From: Natrinema salsiterrestre
GTDB taxonomy: Archaea; Halobacteriota; Halobacteria; Halobacteriales; Natrialbaceae
Direction: 5' to 3'
Length of the DNA stretch: 53,806 nt
Assembly (NCBI RefSeq): GCF_029502005.1
Contig: NZ_JAMQOT010000016.1
Span: forward strand, 1 to 53,806
The notes under the pieces are model-generated. The model saw only the letters and a list, made by a program, of their open reading frames with translations, made no database searches and was not told the origin of the DNA. Below are positions 35,316-46,600 of this stretch, one piece after another; position 1 is the stretch's first letter, and the number at the start of each line of letters is the position of its first letter. Both the position numbers and the translations under genes were made by a program.

Positions 35316-37070
35316 ATGACCACGTCACGTGCGATCTCCGTCGCCGTTGCGTTCCTCGCCGTAAGCGGAGGCATTGCGAGTCTGACTGTAGGTGTCGCTG
35401 CAGCTGCCCCAAACTCGAGTACGGCGATTCCTGCTGACGGACCGGATTACGGTGTAAACGAAACGCGGTTCCCGCTGTTGTGGTCGGAAGACATCGATAG
35501 GGAGGACCGCTCAAGTGAGGAGTTCACGAATACCGTTTCTTCCGACGCGGAGTTTTCCGCTCGGCTCGCAGGGTCGACGGATGTTCCGTTCGAAGAACCG
35601 GTTGAAGACGTCGAAACCTGGAACAGTGGTGACGTCCAGGATTTCACCCCTGGAAATGAGAAGACGTCAGTTCATCCCGAGAGAGCACAGCTTGAGGACG
35701 GGCGCTACATCAGGGATGCGTACGCGAGCATCTTTGTAGTACAGCCGTCGACGGTGTTGCATTCAGGAAACAACTCGACACAGTACATCGCTCCAGACGG
35801 TGAGATCCTCGCGATAACCGATTACCGAGTCCGTGTTCCAGATGACGATACCACTGGCTCGGTCCGCAATCAGTGGTCGATTGCTGAGACAGATATTGAC
35901 AGTGTCGAACTACGCGCAGACGGTCAGGTACTCGACTCCGGTGACGATCATCGCTCCACTCTCGAGTTCAGTGGACTGTCAGGGACACAGAACCTCTCCG
36001 TGGACGTTGCCATCTCCGTTCGTCTTCGCCATGAAATACGAACGTGCGATGATTACGACAGTGAGGCAGACTCCTGTGATGAGTCGTGGGAGACTGAAAC
36101 CGAGAATGTGAGCGAGCGGGTAACGGCAACCGAATCCCGTCAGACGGTCGTTACTCGGATCGACAATAGTGCCGGGAAGCGCGTGACGTTCGAGAGTAAC
36201 GAGAATCGCACTGGCGTCGTCGTGCACCCGGGCACTAGGTGGACAGCAATCGATGTTGACAGTACCGCTCGTCTTCGTGGAAATTGGCGGTTCTACTCTG
36301 CAGGAGTAGACGGCTGGCGCACGATGGTGTCCCAAACGGAAGGGGACACGACCCGGAAGAACTCATCCGTCCGCCCAGCGCAAATTCACGCCGTACCGGC
36401 GCAGAAACGGCCAGATATGCCAAGCGAGGCGACGGATACTGCTGAGCCACCGTTGGTTATCGAAGAAGCCTGGGGGAGTGAACAAGACGGTCCCTCCCTC
36501 CCGAACGAGATCGATATTGCGACTGTCGATCGCTACGTGAACGCAACGTCAGTCGCCGTCCAATCGGAGACGCTTCCAGCAGCGACCTTTGACGAGGTGA
36601 CCGTTCACGGCATCGTCCGTGGCCAGTCGCAATCCATCTCGATTGATGACAACGGAACCGTTCGCGAAACGAACCTCGAATTGACGGTCCTCGAAGCGAA
36701 CTCGTCAGGGGCCCGCGTTCAGGCAACTGTCACAGAGAAGGCGACCGGTGATCCGATCACAACCGGCCGGGTCGAAGTTGGGAATCAGTCCACTACTGTC
36801 AACGCTAGTGGAATGGCCGTTCTCGAACTCGAGAATCGGCCGTCTGTAGTCGTTGATGGGCAGTACATTCCAACGGAGTGGTGGCGCGCGAATCAACTGT
36901 ACTCCGCAGCAGAAGATAGGGCGAAGATCCCACCGAAATATCCCGGTTTCCAGAAGATCGTTCAGTTGATTCTCGTAACACTGCTCTGGTTTCTGCCGGT
37001 CGCTCTGGCTGTCTACGGTTTCGACTACCTGTCCGGAGGCACGTTCCTCGGACTTACAGATCAACAATGA
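35316..37070 (+). CDS. Large secreted surface protein with C-terminal TM anchor
   Basis: 584 aa. N-terminal signal (TSRAISVAVAFLAVSGGIAS), a long β-rich, acidic ectodomain with many N-X-S/T sites, and an anchor near the end (QLILVTLLWFLPVALAVYGF). A carboxypeptidase-regulatory-like repeat seems to lie near the end: EKATGDPITTGRVEVGNQST. Probable extracellular part of the transfer apparatus or adhesin. Its stop overlaps the next start (ATGA). Confidence 0.6.
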   Translation: MTTSRAISVAVAFLAVSGGIASLTVGVAAAAPNSSTAIPADGPDYGVNETRFPLLWSEDIDREDRSSEEFTNTVSSDAEFSARLAGSTDVPFEEPVEDVETWNSGDVQDFTPGNEKTSVHPERAQLEDGRYIRDAYASIFVVQPSTVLHSGNNSTQYIAPDGEILAITDYRVRVPDDDTTGSVRNQWSIAETDIDSVELRADGQVLDSGDDHRSTLEFSGLSGTQNLSVDVAISVRLRHEIRTCDDYDSEADSCDESWETETENVSERVTATESRQTVVTRIDNSAGKRVTFESNENRTGVVVHPGTRWTAIDVDSTARLRGNWRFYSAGVDGWRTMVSQTEGDTTRKNSSVRPAQIHAVPAQKRPDMPSEATDTAEPPLVIEEAWGSEQDGPSLPNEIDIATVDRYVNATSVAVQSETLPAATFDEVTVHGIVRGQSQSISIDDNGTVRETNLELTVLEANSSGARVQATVTEKATGDPITTGRVEVGNQSTTVNASGMAVLELENRPSVVVDGQYIPTEWWRANQLYSAAEDRAKIPPKYPGFQKIVQLILVTLLWFLPVALAVYGFDYLSGGTFLGLTDQQ

Positions 37071-37924
37071 CAGAAAATTCCAATACGGATGGCAGTCGTA
37101 TCGCTCGCAGGTCAGTCCTTGCTACCCTCGGCGTTAGTACAGCCACTCTTGCTGGCTGTGCGTCAGGGTCAGACCCATCGAACAATAGTACAAATGGAAA
37201 CGGAATCAGTGCTGGAGATAGTGATGTCTTCACGTCCGTCGAGATAGCGGAGGAGAGCCTCGAGATCGAAGTTGCTGATGATACGTCGGTTGAGTTCATC
37301 AATCTCGTTGATCCGAGTGGAGAGCTGTATGATCAACAGCGTCTCGAGAACGGCGAGACTGAGACATCGTTCGAAATTCTTGGCCGATATGAAGATGACT
37401 TCCCCACTGGAAAATACGAGCTAGTCGCCCTCGATGGAGACGATCAGGTCGATACAACGACGCTCACGCTCGAGGCTAACTGTACAATCACAGATGTCCT
37501 GTGGGCGGCAGAGAATCCCGACATGGGGTGGGACAAAAACTCGCCTACTTGGGAGACATATGCGGCAGTCGTTATTGAGAACACGGGGACGATTCCATCG
37601 TTGCTCACTGAACTCGAGTGGGAAGGAGCTCCGGTTGCTCGACTGCAGTCGAAAAAATCGCAGTCATACTACCACGAGGCACGCTTACCGCCGGGGGAGA
37701 CTACTGTTTATTCTAAGGGGTCGGTCTATGCTACAGATGGTGCAGTTCACTCGCTGAACTGTAGCGATCTCGAGACAGAACCGATGACTGTCACGGCCGT
37801 CGTTCAAGTCGGACCAGATCCATCATATACTCAGGATATTGAATATGGGGGCGATCAATCGTGTAGTCTTACCATCGTCAATAGCGACTCTACTAGAGGT
37901 TCATTTAGCGAGGGTGAGAGTTGA
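37067..37924 (+). CDS. Tat lipoprotein of the T4SS-like operon
   Basis: 285 aa. Tat-like signal (GSRIARRSVLATLG) and lipobox LAGC, Asn/Ser linker, then two β-sandwich-like parts (SVEIAEESLEIEVADDTSVE; AAVVIENTGTIPSLLTELEW). Overlaps the upstream gene and immediately precedes the VirB6-like gene. It may be an extracytoplasmic assembly or docking factor; function unknown. Confidence 0.65.
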   Translation: MTENSNTDGSRIARRSVLATLGVSTATLAGCASGSDPSNNSTNGNGISAGDSDVFTSVEIAEESLEIEVADDTSVEFINLVDPSGELYDQQRLENGETETSFEILGRYEDDFPTGKYELVALDGDDQVDTTTLTLEANCTITDVLWAAENPDMGWDKNSPTWETYAAVVIENTGTIPSLLTELEWEGAPVARLQSKKSQSYYHEARLPPGETTVYSKGSVYATDGAVHSLNCSDLETEPMTVTAVVQVGPDPSYTQDIEYGGDQSCSLTIVNSDSTRGSFSEGES

Positions 37925-39133
37925 ATGGGATGGCTTCAAAACGAAGTTGAGACTGCAATTGAGAACGTCATCGAGGATTTCACCGATGCGCTTCTCGGCC
38001 TTGTCAATGACATTTATGAAGCGATCTTAGGTCCAATCGTCGGTGTTCCAACCCCCAAATCAGATTCGGGGTATATGGTTGTCGGAACCCCGGACAATGC
38101 GCCATGGGAGAGTCTGTATCAGGACGTATACCTCTCATACATCATGCCGCTGGCGATCATGCTGTCGGTTATCGCCTTTGCGTTTGTTGGACTCCGGGCA
38201 GGTTCGATGAGTGAGTACCGACGAAAACAGCTCCTGCGACGACTTGGTCTCGTATTTATGGGGACTTTTGTTTGGTTTCCACTTGTATCGATTCCGTTAC
38301 AGTTCATCGACGCAGTAGGTATGACGATTGCCCCAATCGACGAGATGTCGGCAGGACTCGGTGGCCTCATCCAATCCTCGCTTGGGGGCGTGTTCACCAT
38401 CCTTGCGATGGTCGTCATATCGAACTTCTTCTTAGTTATCGCAGGGTTTGTCGTCGCTCTCCGATGGATTGCACTCTGCGTCTTGACGCCGATCATGCCG
38501 CTACTAGGCGTCCTCTGGTCGATGGAAGTCTGGCCGTTTAGTCCTGCGGCAAACATGGCACGCCGAGCTTCAGGGATCTATCCAGGCTTAGTGCTCGCTG
38601 GGATTCCGCCAGCTATTCTCTTCCGAATCGGCTGGGAGGTTGGCGGTCTCGAAACATCTGTTAAGGGCCTCTTTTCGTTGTTCATCGGATTAACGCTGAT
38701 TCCTGCAGCGATTATCACGATGATCATGACGGTGTACTGGAGCAGCCCGGCAATACGGACCGTCGCACAGAAGGGCGTCTCGGCAACGAATCCTACAGCA
38801 GCCGCATCCGGGGCTGCGAAGGCAAAACGTACTTCTGGAAAGGCTGTCCGGGGGGCCCGAAACGTCCATCGAGGATATGCGAACAATCAGGTTGGCGCAG
38901 TCACGAAGAGTGGCCAGACGACGCTCGGGGGTGGCAACTCGAAAGCCTACCAGCTCGGATCATCAGCCCGCTCGACGAAGGCTCACGCTGGTCGGTACAA
39001 TAATCTTCGGAAGTCGAAGACGGGCCGTATGCGAGACAAAGCCGCCGATGACGCTCGTAAAGCCACACAGAAGACATCGACTCGAGCAAAGCGCGGGCTC
39101 AAGAACACGAAACAGAAGGTCTCACGGTGGTAA
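37925..39133 (+). CDS. VirB6/TrbL-like multi-TM channel protein
   Basis: 402 aa. An amphipathic N-terminus (NEVETAIENVIEDFTDALLG) is followed by about six TM helices between residues 75 and 285, including VISNFFLVIAGFVVALRWIA and GVLWSMEVWPFSPAANMARR. The Lys/Arg/Ser-rich tail of about 110 residues contains AKAKRTSGKAVRGARNVHRG. Topology and position, just before the VirB4-like ATPase, match VirB6/TrbL/TraG-N proteins. The basic tail could contact DNA. Confidence 0.75.
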   Translation: MGWLQNEVETAIENVIEDFTDALLGLVNDIYEAILGPIVGVPTPKSDSGYMVVGTPDNAPWESLYQDVYLSYIMPLAIMLSVIAFAFVGLRAGSMSEYRRKQLLRRLGLVFMGTFVWFPLVSIPLQFIDAVGMTIAPIDEMSAGLGGLIQSSLGGVFTILAMVVISNFFLVIAGFVVALRWIALCVLTPIMPLLGVLWSMEVWPFSPAANMARRASGIYPGLVLAGIPPAILFRIGWEVGGLETSVKGLFSLFIGLTLIPAAIITMIMTVYWSSPAIRTVAQKGVSATNPTAAASGAAKAKRTSGKAVRGARNVHRGYANNQVGAVTKSGQTTLGGGNSKAYQLGSSARSTKAHAGRYNNLRKSKTGRMRDKAADDARKATQKTSTRAKRGLKNTKQKVSRW

Positions 39134-39139
39134 TTTCGT

Positions 39140-42100
39140 ATGAGTACGAATACAGCTGATAGCGAGTATAGTACGAGAAAGATCCATCAATCACTGGGCG
39201 GCACTACGGCGTTCTTTCGAGGGTACACGATCGGCGAACTCATGCTGTTTCTCTCAGTGGCGTTCGTCACTGTCATCGCAGCGACGTTCGTCCCTGCTGC
39301 ACTGACGATCCCGGTACTGGGATTCGGAATCATGCTCACGATCCTCCTGTTCTTGCTCCATAAGGTGAAGCCCAGATACCTCTGGCTCACCGAGTGGCTC
39401 GCTGCCCGCTTCGGCTGGGCGATCCAGAACAAGGAGTATGCCCACGGTGGTGAGGACAACAGCGAGGTTCGGTATCTGACTCGCTTACAACGGGTGTACC
39501 CCCACGCTGTCGAACGAACGGATGGTGCACTCGTCGGAGCGATGCAAGTCGAGCCAGCGAACATGGCCCTCGAGGACGACGATGCATGGGCGAAGGCTGT
39601 CCAGTCGCTTTCTGAGTTCGTTAACTCGACTGTGGACTTCCCAGTGAAGATCTATATCACCAGCCGAGAGGTCGACGATGACGATGTCGTCCGTGCACAC
39701 CAAGACCGACTCGGTGACGCTGATGTTCGGTCACGGCCGGTCTTGAAGCGGCTTCTCGAAAAATACGTCACCGCGAATACGACCGAAAGCGGAGACATCG
39801 ACTCAGAGACGACAACGATTCGCGAGTACTACCTCATCACTGCAGTGAACGATGACGATGTCGAACAATTCGATGAGACGGGTGACAGCGTCCTCGCCTA
39901 TCTCGCAGAGATGCCTATGGTAGGTCGATTCTTCGACCGGTTCCAGACCGATGAGCTAACTGACCCTGAGCGTGAGCGACTCAAAGCAGAGCAACTCGAG
40001 TCACGACTCACACAGCTTCGACGCGGCGGCTCGTCGCTCTACCAGTGTTCAGTTGGCCCGGTTGACGCATACGACCTTGCTCGGATCACGAAGGAGTACT
40101 GGTCGTGTCAGTCCGAGGAGTACGCTGATATCACGGATACACTGGGTACGTTCCCAGTCGTCGCCCACGGGATTAGCGATGGTGTTCCAGCAACGCCCGA
40201 TCCCGATGACGTCCTCGATGCAATGGACGAACAGACCAGTACGTCGGAATCAGCCTCGGACGATCGTACTGAAGAGAATATCGACGAGGGTCTCTCGATT
40301 CCATCCGGCGATTGGTTGCCAGATACGTCGACGATGCACCAGTCGGTTATCGCCCCGACGACGGTCGATTGGGAGACGACCTACGCCGTGATCAACGACG
40401 AGACGTACGTCCGTACGTTCTGGATCGAACAGTTCCCCGAGGAACCCTCGGATGGCCTCCTCGAGCGTCTATTGCTCGAGACCGACCTTCAGACGGATAT
40501 CAGCATCCACCTCGACCCGTTCGACAGCCAGTCGGCCCAAGACATGATGGCGGACTGGATCTCGGATTTGAAGATCAATCAGCACGACTCGAACAGCCTC
40601 CAATCCGAGGATCTTCAGGACGATATCGATCAGGCGAAATACATGCGGTCGCTCGTTCGTGCGAACAAAGCGTCGTTCTACCGCGGTGGCGTGTTCATTC
40701 GCCTCGCCGCTGACAGCGAGCAAGCGCTCGACAATCAGACGACTCGCTTGCGGTCGATCGTCAAGGATGCCCCGGCGAACTGTACGCTCAAGGTCGCGAG
40801 CCGGTGGCAAGAACGTGGCCTCGCAACGGTGTCACCGCTCGGGACGAACGAACTCGGTCGCGATCGGATGTCCACACTGACGAATCAGGCGATCGGCGCG
40901 ATGTTCCCGTTCTCGTCGAACTACCAGATGATGGACGACGGTATCGAGTACGGCTATCACGGCCACAACGGTTCTCCCATCCGAATCAACCCGTGGGAAC
41001 TCGAGACCGGGCACAGCGAACTCGTCGTCGGGATGCCGGGTGCTGGGAAAACGTTCGGTGATATCATGCGCCACCTGCGGATGATGAAGCGGCGCAACGA
41101 CACGATGCTCGTCCTCGTCGATCCAGTCGGCGGCTTCCGTGGTATCGCGGATGCTTTGAACGCGAAGACGATCACCGTCGGGGGCGACACGAAACTGAAC
41201 CCGCTCGAGATCCGAGAGACGCCACGGCACGTCCTCAAGTCCAACGATGGTATCTCACCTCTCTCGGCGAAGAAAGACGAGGTCTACGCCATTCTCGAGA
41301 ACTTCCTCGACGCTCGTGATATCGAACTCGGTGCCGAGACGGGTGTCCTCTCGTACGTCATTGACGAGGCCTACCGACAAGCAGGGATCGTCGAGGATGA
41401 TGTCTCGACGCATACCTCGAAGAACTCACCGACGATGCAGGACGTCCATCGGATTCTCTGTGATATCGCCGAGAATCCAGATGAGCACAATATTGCGGCA
41501 TCCGAATCCGCTCGCGAGCGTGCCGCACAATATGCAGACGAACTTGCAATCGCGTTTCAGCCCTTCCGAGAGGGCGGTGCCTACGAAAATCTCTCACACC
41601 GCTCGGAGATCAATATCCTCGAGGGCGACAACAAGGTCGTCTACATCGATCTCGGGCAGATCGAGGGCAGCGCATCAGGAATCGACCGCCAGACGTTCCT
41701 GATGCAACTCTTGCTCTCGACGATCTATCAGCAGGCGAAGAACACCCAACGGAACGTCGAACTCGCGATCGACGAAGCGCACTACCTCTTCGAGGACCAG
41801 GCGAACCTTGATTTCCTCGAGACGGCATTCCGTCACCAGCGCCACGCCGGCCTTCGAATGGTTCTCCTCTCGCAGACTGCCCAGGAGTTCTATGAGACCG
41901 AGCAGGCCGAGAAGATCATCGGGATGTGTCCGATCAAGGTCTTTCACAAATTGCCCGACCTAGGCGACGAGACAGCCGACAAAATCGGCCTCACAGAGGA
42001 ACAACGTCGGTACGTTCGACGGGCTGATGCAGGGAAGGAAGACCTCGGATACAGTCAATCGCTTGTTCGCGTCGAAGAACATGGAACGTATCCGCTGCAT

Positions 42101-42442
42101 CTCGTCGCCGACGACTTCGAGAAGCGCGTCATCAACTACGACCCAGAGGACCAGGCCTTCATCGAGCAGGCAATTCGTGAAGAGCCAGCGGAGTTGCTCG
42201 CCTTCGAAGAGTTTGTCGAGAACGAAGCCCAGCGCAACGCGCTTGCAACGCGTCTCGATCTCAGCGCAGACGCGGCCGGTCGGCTTCTTGAGGTAAATCT
42301 CACGAAAGAGGAGGTTCTCGATGCGCTCGTCAAGTATTCCCTCGAGACAGACAGTGAGAAGTCGGCTGTCCGGCCTGATGGTGGAGAATCAGGAGAGTCA
42401 GTTACTGCAGAGGAGACGACTGAAACTACGTGTGATACCTAA
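39140..42442 (+). CDS. VirB4-like ATPase with fused VirB3-like N-terminus
   Basis: Energises the transfer or pilus apparatus; 1100 aa. Residues 1-90 carry two close hydrophobic helices (GELMLFLSVAFVTVIAATFV and LTIPVLGFGIMLTILLFLLH) resembling VirB3/PrgI. The central VirB4 N-domain runs through SLSEFVNSTVDFPVKIYITS and QTTRLRSIVKDAPANCTLKV. The C-terminal motor has Walker A GMPGAGKT (about 631-638), Walker B VELAIDEAHYLF (Asp/Glu 878-879), and an LRMVLLSQTAQEF sensor region. The next gene begins four bases after its stop. Confidence 0.85.
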   Translation: MSTNTADSEYSTRKIHQSLGGTTAFFRGYTIGELMLFLSVAFVTVIAATFVPAALTIPVLGFGIMLTILLFLLHKVKPRYLWLTEWLAARFGWAIQNKEYAHGGEDNSEVRYLTRLQRVYPHAVERTDGALVGAMQVEPANMALEDDDAWAKAVQSLSEFVNSTVDFPVKIYITSREVDDDDVVRAHQDRLGDADVRSRPVLKRLLEKYVTANTTESGDIDSETTTIREYYLITAVNDDDVEQFDETGDSVLAYLAEMPMVGRFFDRFQTDELTDPERERLKAEQLESRLTQLRRGGSSLYQCSVGPVDAYDLARITKEYWSCQSEEYADITDTLGTFPVVAHGISDGVPATPDPDDVLDAMDEQTSTSESASDDRTEENIDEGLSIPSGDWLPDTSTMHQSVIAPTTVDWETTYAVINDETYVRTFWIEQFPEEPSDGLLERLLLETDLQTDISIHLDPFDSQSAQDMMADWISDLKINQHDSNSLQSEDLQDDIDQAKYMRSLVRANKASFYRGGVFIRLAADSEQALDNQTTRLRSIVKDAPANCTLKVASRWQERGLATVSPLGTNELGRDRMSTLTNQAIGAMFPFSSNYQMMDDGIEYGYHGHNGSPIRINPWELETGHSELVVGMPGAGKTFGDIMRHLRMMKRRNDTMLVLVDPVGGFRGIADALNAKTITVGGDTKLNPLEIRETPRHVLKSNDGISPLSAKKDEVYAILENFLDARDIELGAETGVLSYVIDEAYRQAGIVEDDVSTHTSKNSPTMQDVHRILCDIAENPDEHNIAASESARERAAQYADELAIAFQPFREGGAYENLSHRSEINILEGDNKVVYIDLGQIEGSASGIDRQTFLMQLLLSTIYQQAKNTQRNVELAIDEAHYLFEDQANLDFLETAFRHQRHAGLRMVLLSQTAQEFYETEQAEKIIGMCPIKVFHKLPDLGDETADKIGLTEEQRRYVRRADAGKEDLGYSQSLVRVEEHGTYPLHLVADDFEKRVINYDPEDQAFIEQAIREEPAELLAFEEFVENEAQRNALATRLDLSADAAGRLLEVNLTKEEVLDALVKYSLETDSEKSAVRPDGGESGESVTAEETTETTCDT

Positions 42443-42446
42443 GACC

Positions 42447-43634
42447 ATGACTAGGCTCAAGCGAATCAAGACGATCTTGGATTCGTCGCCACAGTACGAG
42501 GCGACACAACTCGACTTCGGTAAACACGATTCGTTCGTCCAACAGCAAGCGGATACGCCAGGTACGCTGCTGCGGATCCGCCCCTACAAAGAGAACAACG
42601 GTATAGCGGACGGGGCTGGGGTTCTCCAGTCAGTCCACGATGTGACGACGAACTTCCGCGGAAAGAATACGAGCGACCACCACTCGTTTGAGGTCTGGTT
42701 CGACAAAGGGAAGATCAAGTTCTACATGCACGCTGCCACTGAGGCAGCTGTCGACAAGTTCCGTCGTCGTGTTGGGAACAACTACGCCAACAGCGAGGTT
42801 TTCCCGGTTGAAGAGGGCTATGCGTTCCCCATTATCAACTCTGACGAGTACGTCGCTGGTGCGTGGCTCGAGATGGAGAAGATCCCCTACTACCCGATTC
42901 GCCATCACAATAGCGAGGGGTTCGAGACGGATCCCTACGGCGAGGTTACGAGCGAGATGCTGTCGCTCGATGAGAGTACCGTCGTTACGCAGGTCGTCTT
43001 CCGGCCTGCAAAACAGTCGTGGACCGACGGCGACCGGTTCAAACATAATAGCGTCGACGAACTCGCTCACGCGCTTCGGCAAGGGACGTCCGTCGGCTGG
43101 CTCAACCCTCGTACGCGACCGCCAAGCGAGAAGGACAAACAGGCCGCGAAAACCATCGAACAGCAGCGTGGTCAGCAGGCGTTCCACGTGAACATTCGCG
43201 TCCTCGCTGCCTCGAGCGAACAAGACGAAGCCGAGGCCCGTGCTCGTGGCGTCGCGGGAATGTTCAGGAAGTACTACAACGCGATCACTGAGCAGGGCCT
43301 CGACGACAAGCCCGTCTGGCATCGCCGAGAGAGCAAACGCGCAACGCGGCTTCGGCAGTTTGTCGAGCGAATGCGTGACCGCGAGTGGATCAATCAGCAC
43401 ATGATTATGACCGTCGACGAACTTGCCGGTGTCGCACACATCCCCAATTCGGAGATTGAGACACCAAAGATTGACTGGCGATATACACAGCGTGGTGATC
43501 GGTTGCCAGCAGATGGAAGCCGATACGCAGCTGACGAATCACCGGTAGATGGGCAGACCCCTAGCATTCCGAACGAGACAGCAGTCAGCTTTGAAGAGCC
43601 CACTCGAGAGCAGGAGGGATTCGATGGTGCTTGA
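42447..43634 (+). CDS. T4SS-operon protein, DUF8128-like
   Basis: 395 aa from ATG 42447 (the open frame extends upstream to 42321 but overlaps the virB4-like gene). Soluble, mixed α/β: TILDSSPQYEATQLDFGKHD, then VWFDKGKIKFYMHAATEAAV, QAFHVNIRVLAASSEQDEAE. The tail is acidic. Similar proteins precede the VirD4-like gene in haloarchaeal conjugation-type clusters (DUF8128, from memory). Overlaps the next start by 11 bases. It may be an adaptor of the coupling protein. Confidence 0.7.
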   Translation: MTRLKRIKTILDSSPQYEATQLDFGKHDSFVQQQADTPGTLLRIRPYKENNGIADGAGVLQSVHDVTTNFRGKNTSDHHSFEVWFDKGKIKFYMHAATEAAVDKFRRRVGNNYANSEVFPVEEGYAFPIINSDEYVAGAWLEMEKIPYYPIRHHNSEGFETDPYGEVTSEMLSLDESTVVTQVVFRPAKQSWTDGDRFKHNSVDELAHALRQGTSVGWLNPRTRPPSEKDKQAAKTIEQQRGQQAFHVNIRVLAASSEQDEAEARARGVAGMFRKYYNAITEQGLDDKPVWHRRESKRATRLRQFVERMRDREWINQHMIMTVDELAGVAHIPNSEIETPKIDWRYTQRGDRLPADGSRYAADESPVDGQTPSIPNETAVSFEEPTREQEGFDGA

Positions 43635-46600
43635 TCGCTTCTTCGGACCCGGCAACGAGGCTTCCAGCGACGACCGACATGAGGAGCGAGTTGCTAGAGG
43701 CGATGAACAGACAGAAGAGAACACGATCTCAGAATCGTCCACTCATCAGCAACCCGATCTCGATGACGGTGACCAATATAATATCGTGGAACAGAACACG
43801 ACTCGTATTGGTGGGAAGCCGGTTATCACGGAAACAGTCGACGAGGGAACAGTTGCAGGCTCGTTCGTTCGAGAAATGTTCGAAGCTGGGATGTACAACG
43901 CACCAGCCCCACTCTGGATTGGCTACTCAGAGGATCCCCAGACTGGTTTTCGTGAGGCGCCGCTCCGTTTCGAGTCGCTCTTTCGCCACACCTGGATCGC
44001 TGGAACAACTGGCTACGGAAAGACAACCGAACTCCTGAATATGATGGTTCAGTGGGCCTACTCCGGCTATGGCTTCACGTACTTCGACCCCAAGGGTCGT
44101 GACTCTCGAGAGTTGCTCCGGATGCTCCCCAAACATCGTCTCAAGGACGTGGTTTGGATCGAACCTGGCTCGACCACCCACGAGAAGACGATCGGGATGA
44201 ACTTCCTCGAGGTGCCCGAGTGTGAGACTACCGAGGAACTCGAGAACGAGATCGAAAACCGAGTTGAGAACCTGAAAGCGGTCTTCGATACTTCCGATTA
44301 CTGGGGTATCAACATGGAGGCGATCACCGAATCGATGGCGCGAGCGATGATGAAATCGGAGAAGCCGTTCTCGATTATCGATATGTACTTCACCTTACTC
44401 AACGCCGAGCGGCGCGAAGACTTCGCACTCGACGTTGAGGACCCCTATATCAGAGAGTTCTGCCTCGAGATCGCGAACATGGAAGAGGAGACGATCCGCC
44501 CGCTCCTGAAACGGATCAAGTCGTGGGTCGAGAATTCGGTGATTCGTCGGATCATTGCCCATCGTGAGAGTACGATCGATTTCCGAGACATCATTGATAA
44601 CGACCGAATTGTCATTGTCCGAACGCCCGTCGAGAACACAGACATCAAGAAGATGGTCACGCTCGGCGTAATGCGCAATCTCTGGAGTGCTATCCAGCGG
44701 CGGTCGTACGAGATAGATACGACGCCGGATCCCTACTTCGTCCTCTGTGATGAGTTCGATGATATCGCCAGCGATAATCTCGATATCGAGTCAATGTTGG
44801 CTCGAGCCCGGTCGATGCGGCTCTCCGTGACCCTTGCCTCACAGTATCCCTCGCAGTTTGACGAGGATACGTTGAAAGCGATGCAGAACAACTGCGACAA
44901 CCTCCTCACGTTCTCGGTCAACGACAGTGATGACGCTAAGTTATTGATGAAACGGTTCCGCGACTACACAGCAGAAGACCTCATCACGACCGACCAGTTC
45001 AAAGTGTGGACGCGGCTTCCCCTCTCTGGAGGACGATACTCCGAACCCGTCTTGATTCGGACGTTTCCGCCGTATCCGCCTCTCCGTGGCACAGACGACG
45101 TTGATGATGTTATCGAACAGAGCTTAGAGCGCTATGGTACTAAGCCGTTGACTGACGCGGAGATCCTCCAGAACCTCATCTACAGCGACGCCAATGAAGC
45201 CGCCAATCCGACGAAGATACTGGATGAGACCATGGCAGAAGCGCTACGTACAGTCCAGATCCGAGAAGGTGTGCGGGCGGAAAACGGCTGGGTCGACGTC
45301 ACGGCTGTTGACGAGGAACTCATGGCCCGTCTTGAGAAGACCGAGCCTGAGATTGATTATGCATACGAAGACCTGCCGGACGTGCGTGATACCTCGCAGT
45401 TGATCGAGGTCGACCTGCAGAACGACGAGATCGTCGCTCGCCTCACTGACAAGGGTGAAGAGCTAGTCCGGCCCAAGACGGGCACTGTCGGCTCAGCTGG
45501 TGGAACTAGCCACGATGCAGTGCTCCTGGATGCTGAGGTATCGCTCACTGAATGCGGGTTTAGTGTCGAGATCCTCGAGCAAGATGGGAGCGAGCAACCT
45601 GACGCAGTTGCCACGCACCCAGATCGCGATGTGGTGTTTAACATCGAGGCTGAGACAACAACGCCCGACCGACCGGCGAAGGTTCTGCAGAATCTCAAAC
45701 GCGCTCACGAGGAAGACCGCATTCCGATCTTCGTTGTTCGACCTGGAGAATCTGAGACACAGGTGGCATCACGAGTCGAGAATATCCTTTCAAAGCCACT
45801 GCACGAACGATCGGATGGCACTGAGCAGTTCTACAACTGTGATGAGATTGTGACCTTCGGTGGTGGCGCGACAGCTCATGGTGGCGTCACTGCGGTTCGT
45901 CCACAGACGACGGATGCAAATCGGACTGTCTGGGTACGTGACAACGGAGAGCGTGTGCTGTCAGATGGTGAGACAGAATTTACCCGTGTGCCGGATGATG
46001 GTCCGACCTCGAAAGATGATGTGCCGGCCTACTACAGTTATGATCATGAGTCCGGTCAGTACACCGTCCACCAACCCGGTGAGACACTGACTTACAACTC
46101 GAAAAGCGAGTTCGAGACAGAGTGGACGCCGATCAAACGGCCGTTCCTTCCCGACGTTGACCTGCCAGACGCGAACTATTCGCGTGAGAGCTATCTCATC
46201 CTGATACACCCGACAGACGGGAGTCCCCTGCTCTTCCAGCAGGGCGACACGTACGAGCTGTCTGAATCGCCGGATAACGAGGAGCTATGGCCAGATGCTT
46301 CTTCTGCTGAACACTCCAAGGCTGTGGAGCCGTCCCAGCCGGCAGAATCATGCTCCACAGGAGAGCAATCTGTACAGATCGAACCAGATAGTGATGGCAT
46401 CGAGGCGTTCGCAGCGATGTACATCAGAGAGGCAGATGGTGTGCAGATACCGAAGGAAGAATTGTTTCAGGCGTACTCGAGATGGACTGATCAGCAGGAC
46501 ATTGATGGGACAAACGCGAGCTGGTTCGGTCGGAAGCTTGCGAACGTCGTTGAGTATGAAGATGACCGTATCAGAGACAGCGATAATCTGGTAACAGTCT

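Noticed and set aside
42630-43439. 269-codon antisense frame opposite the DUF8128-like gene
   Set aside because: The plus-strand protein has the family pattern and operon context; the antisense frame is a by-product of GC-rich third positions.
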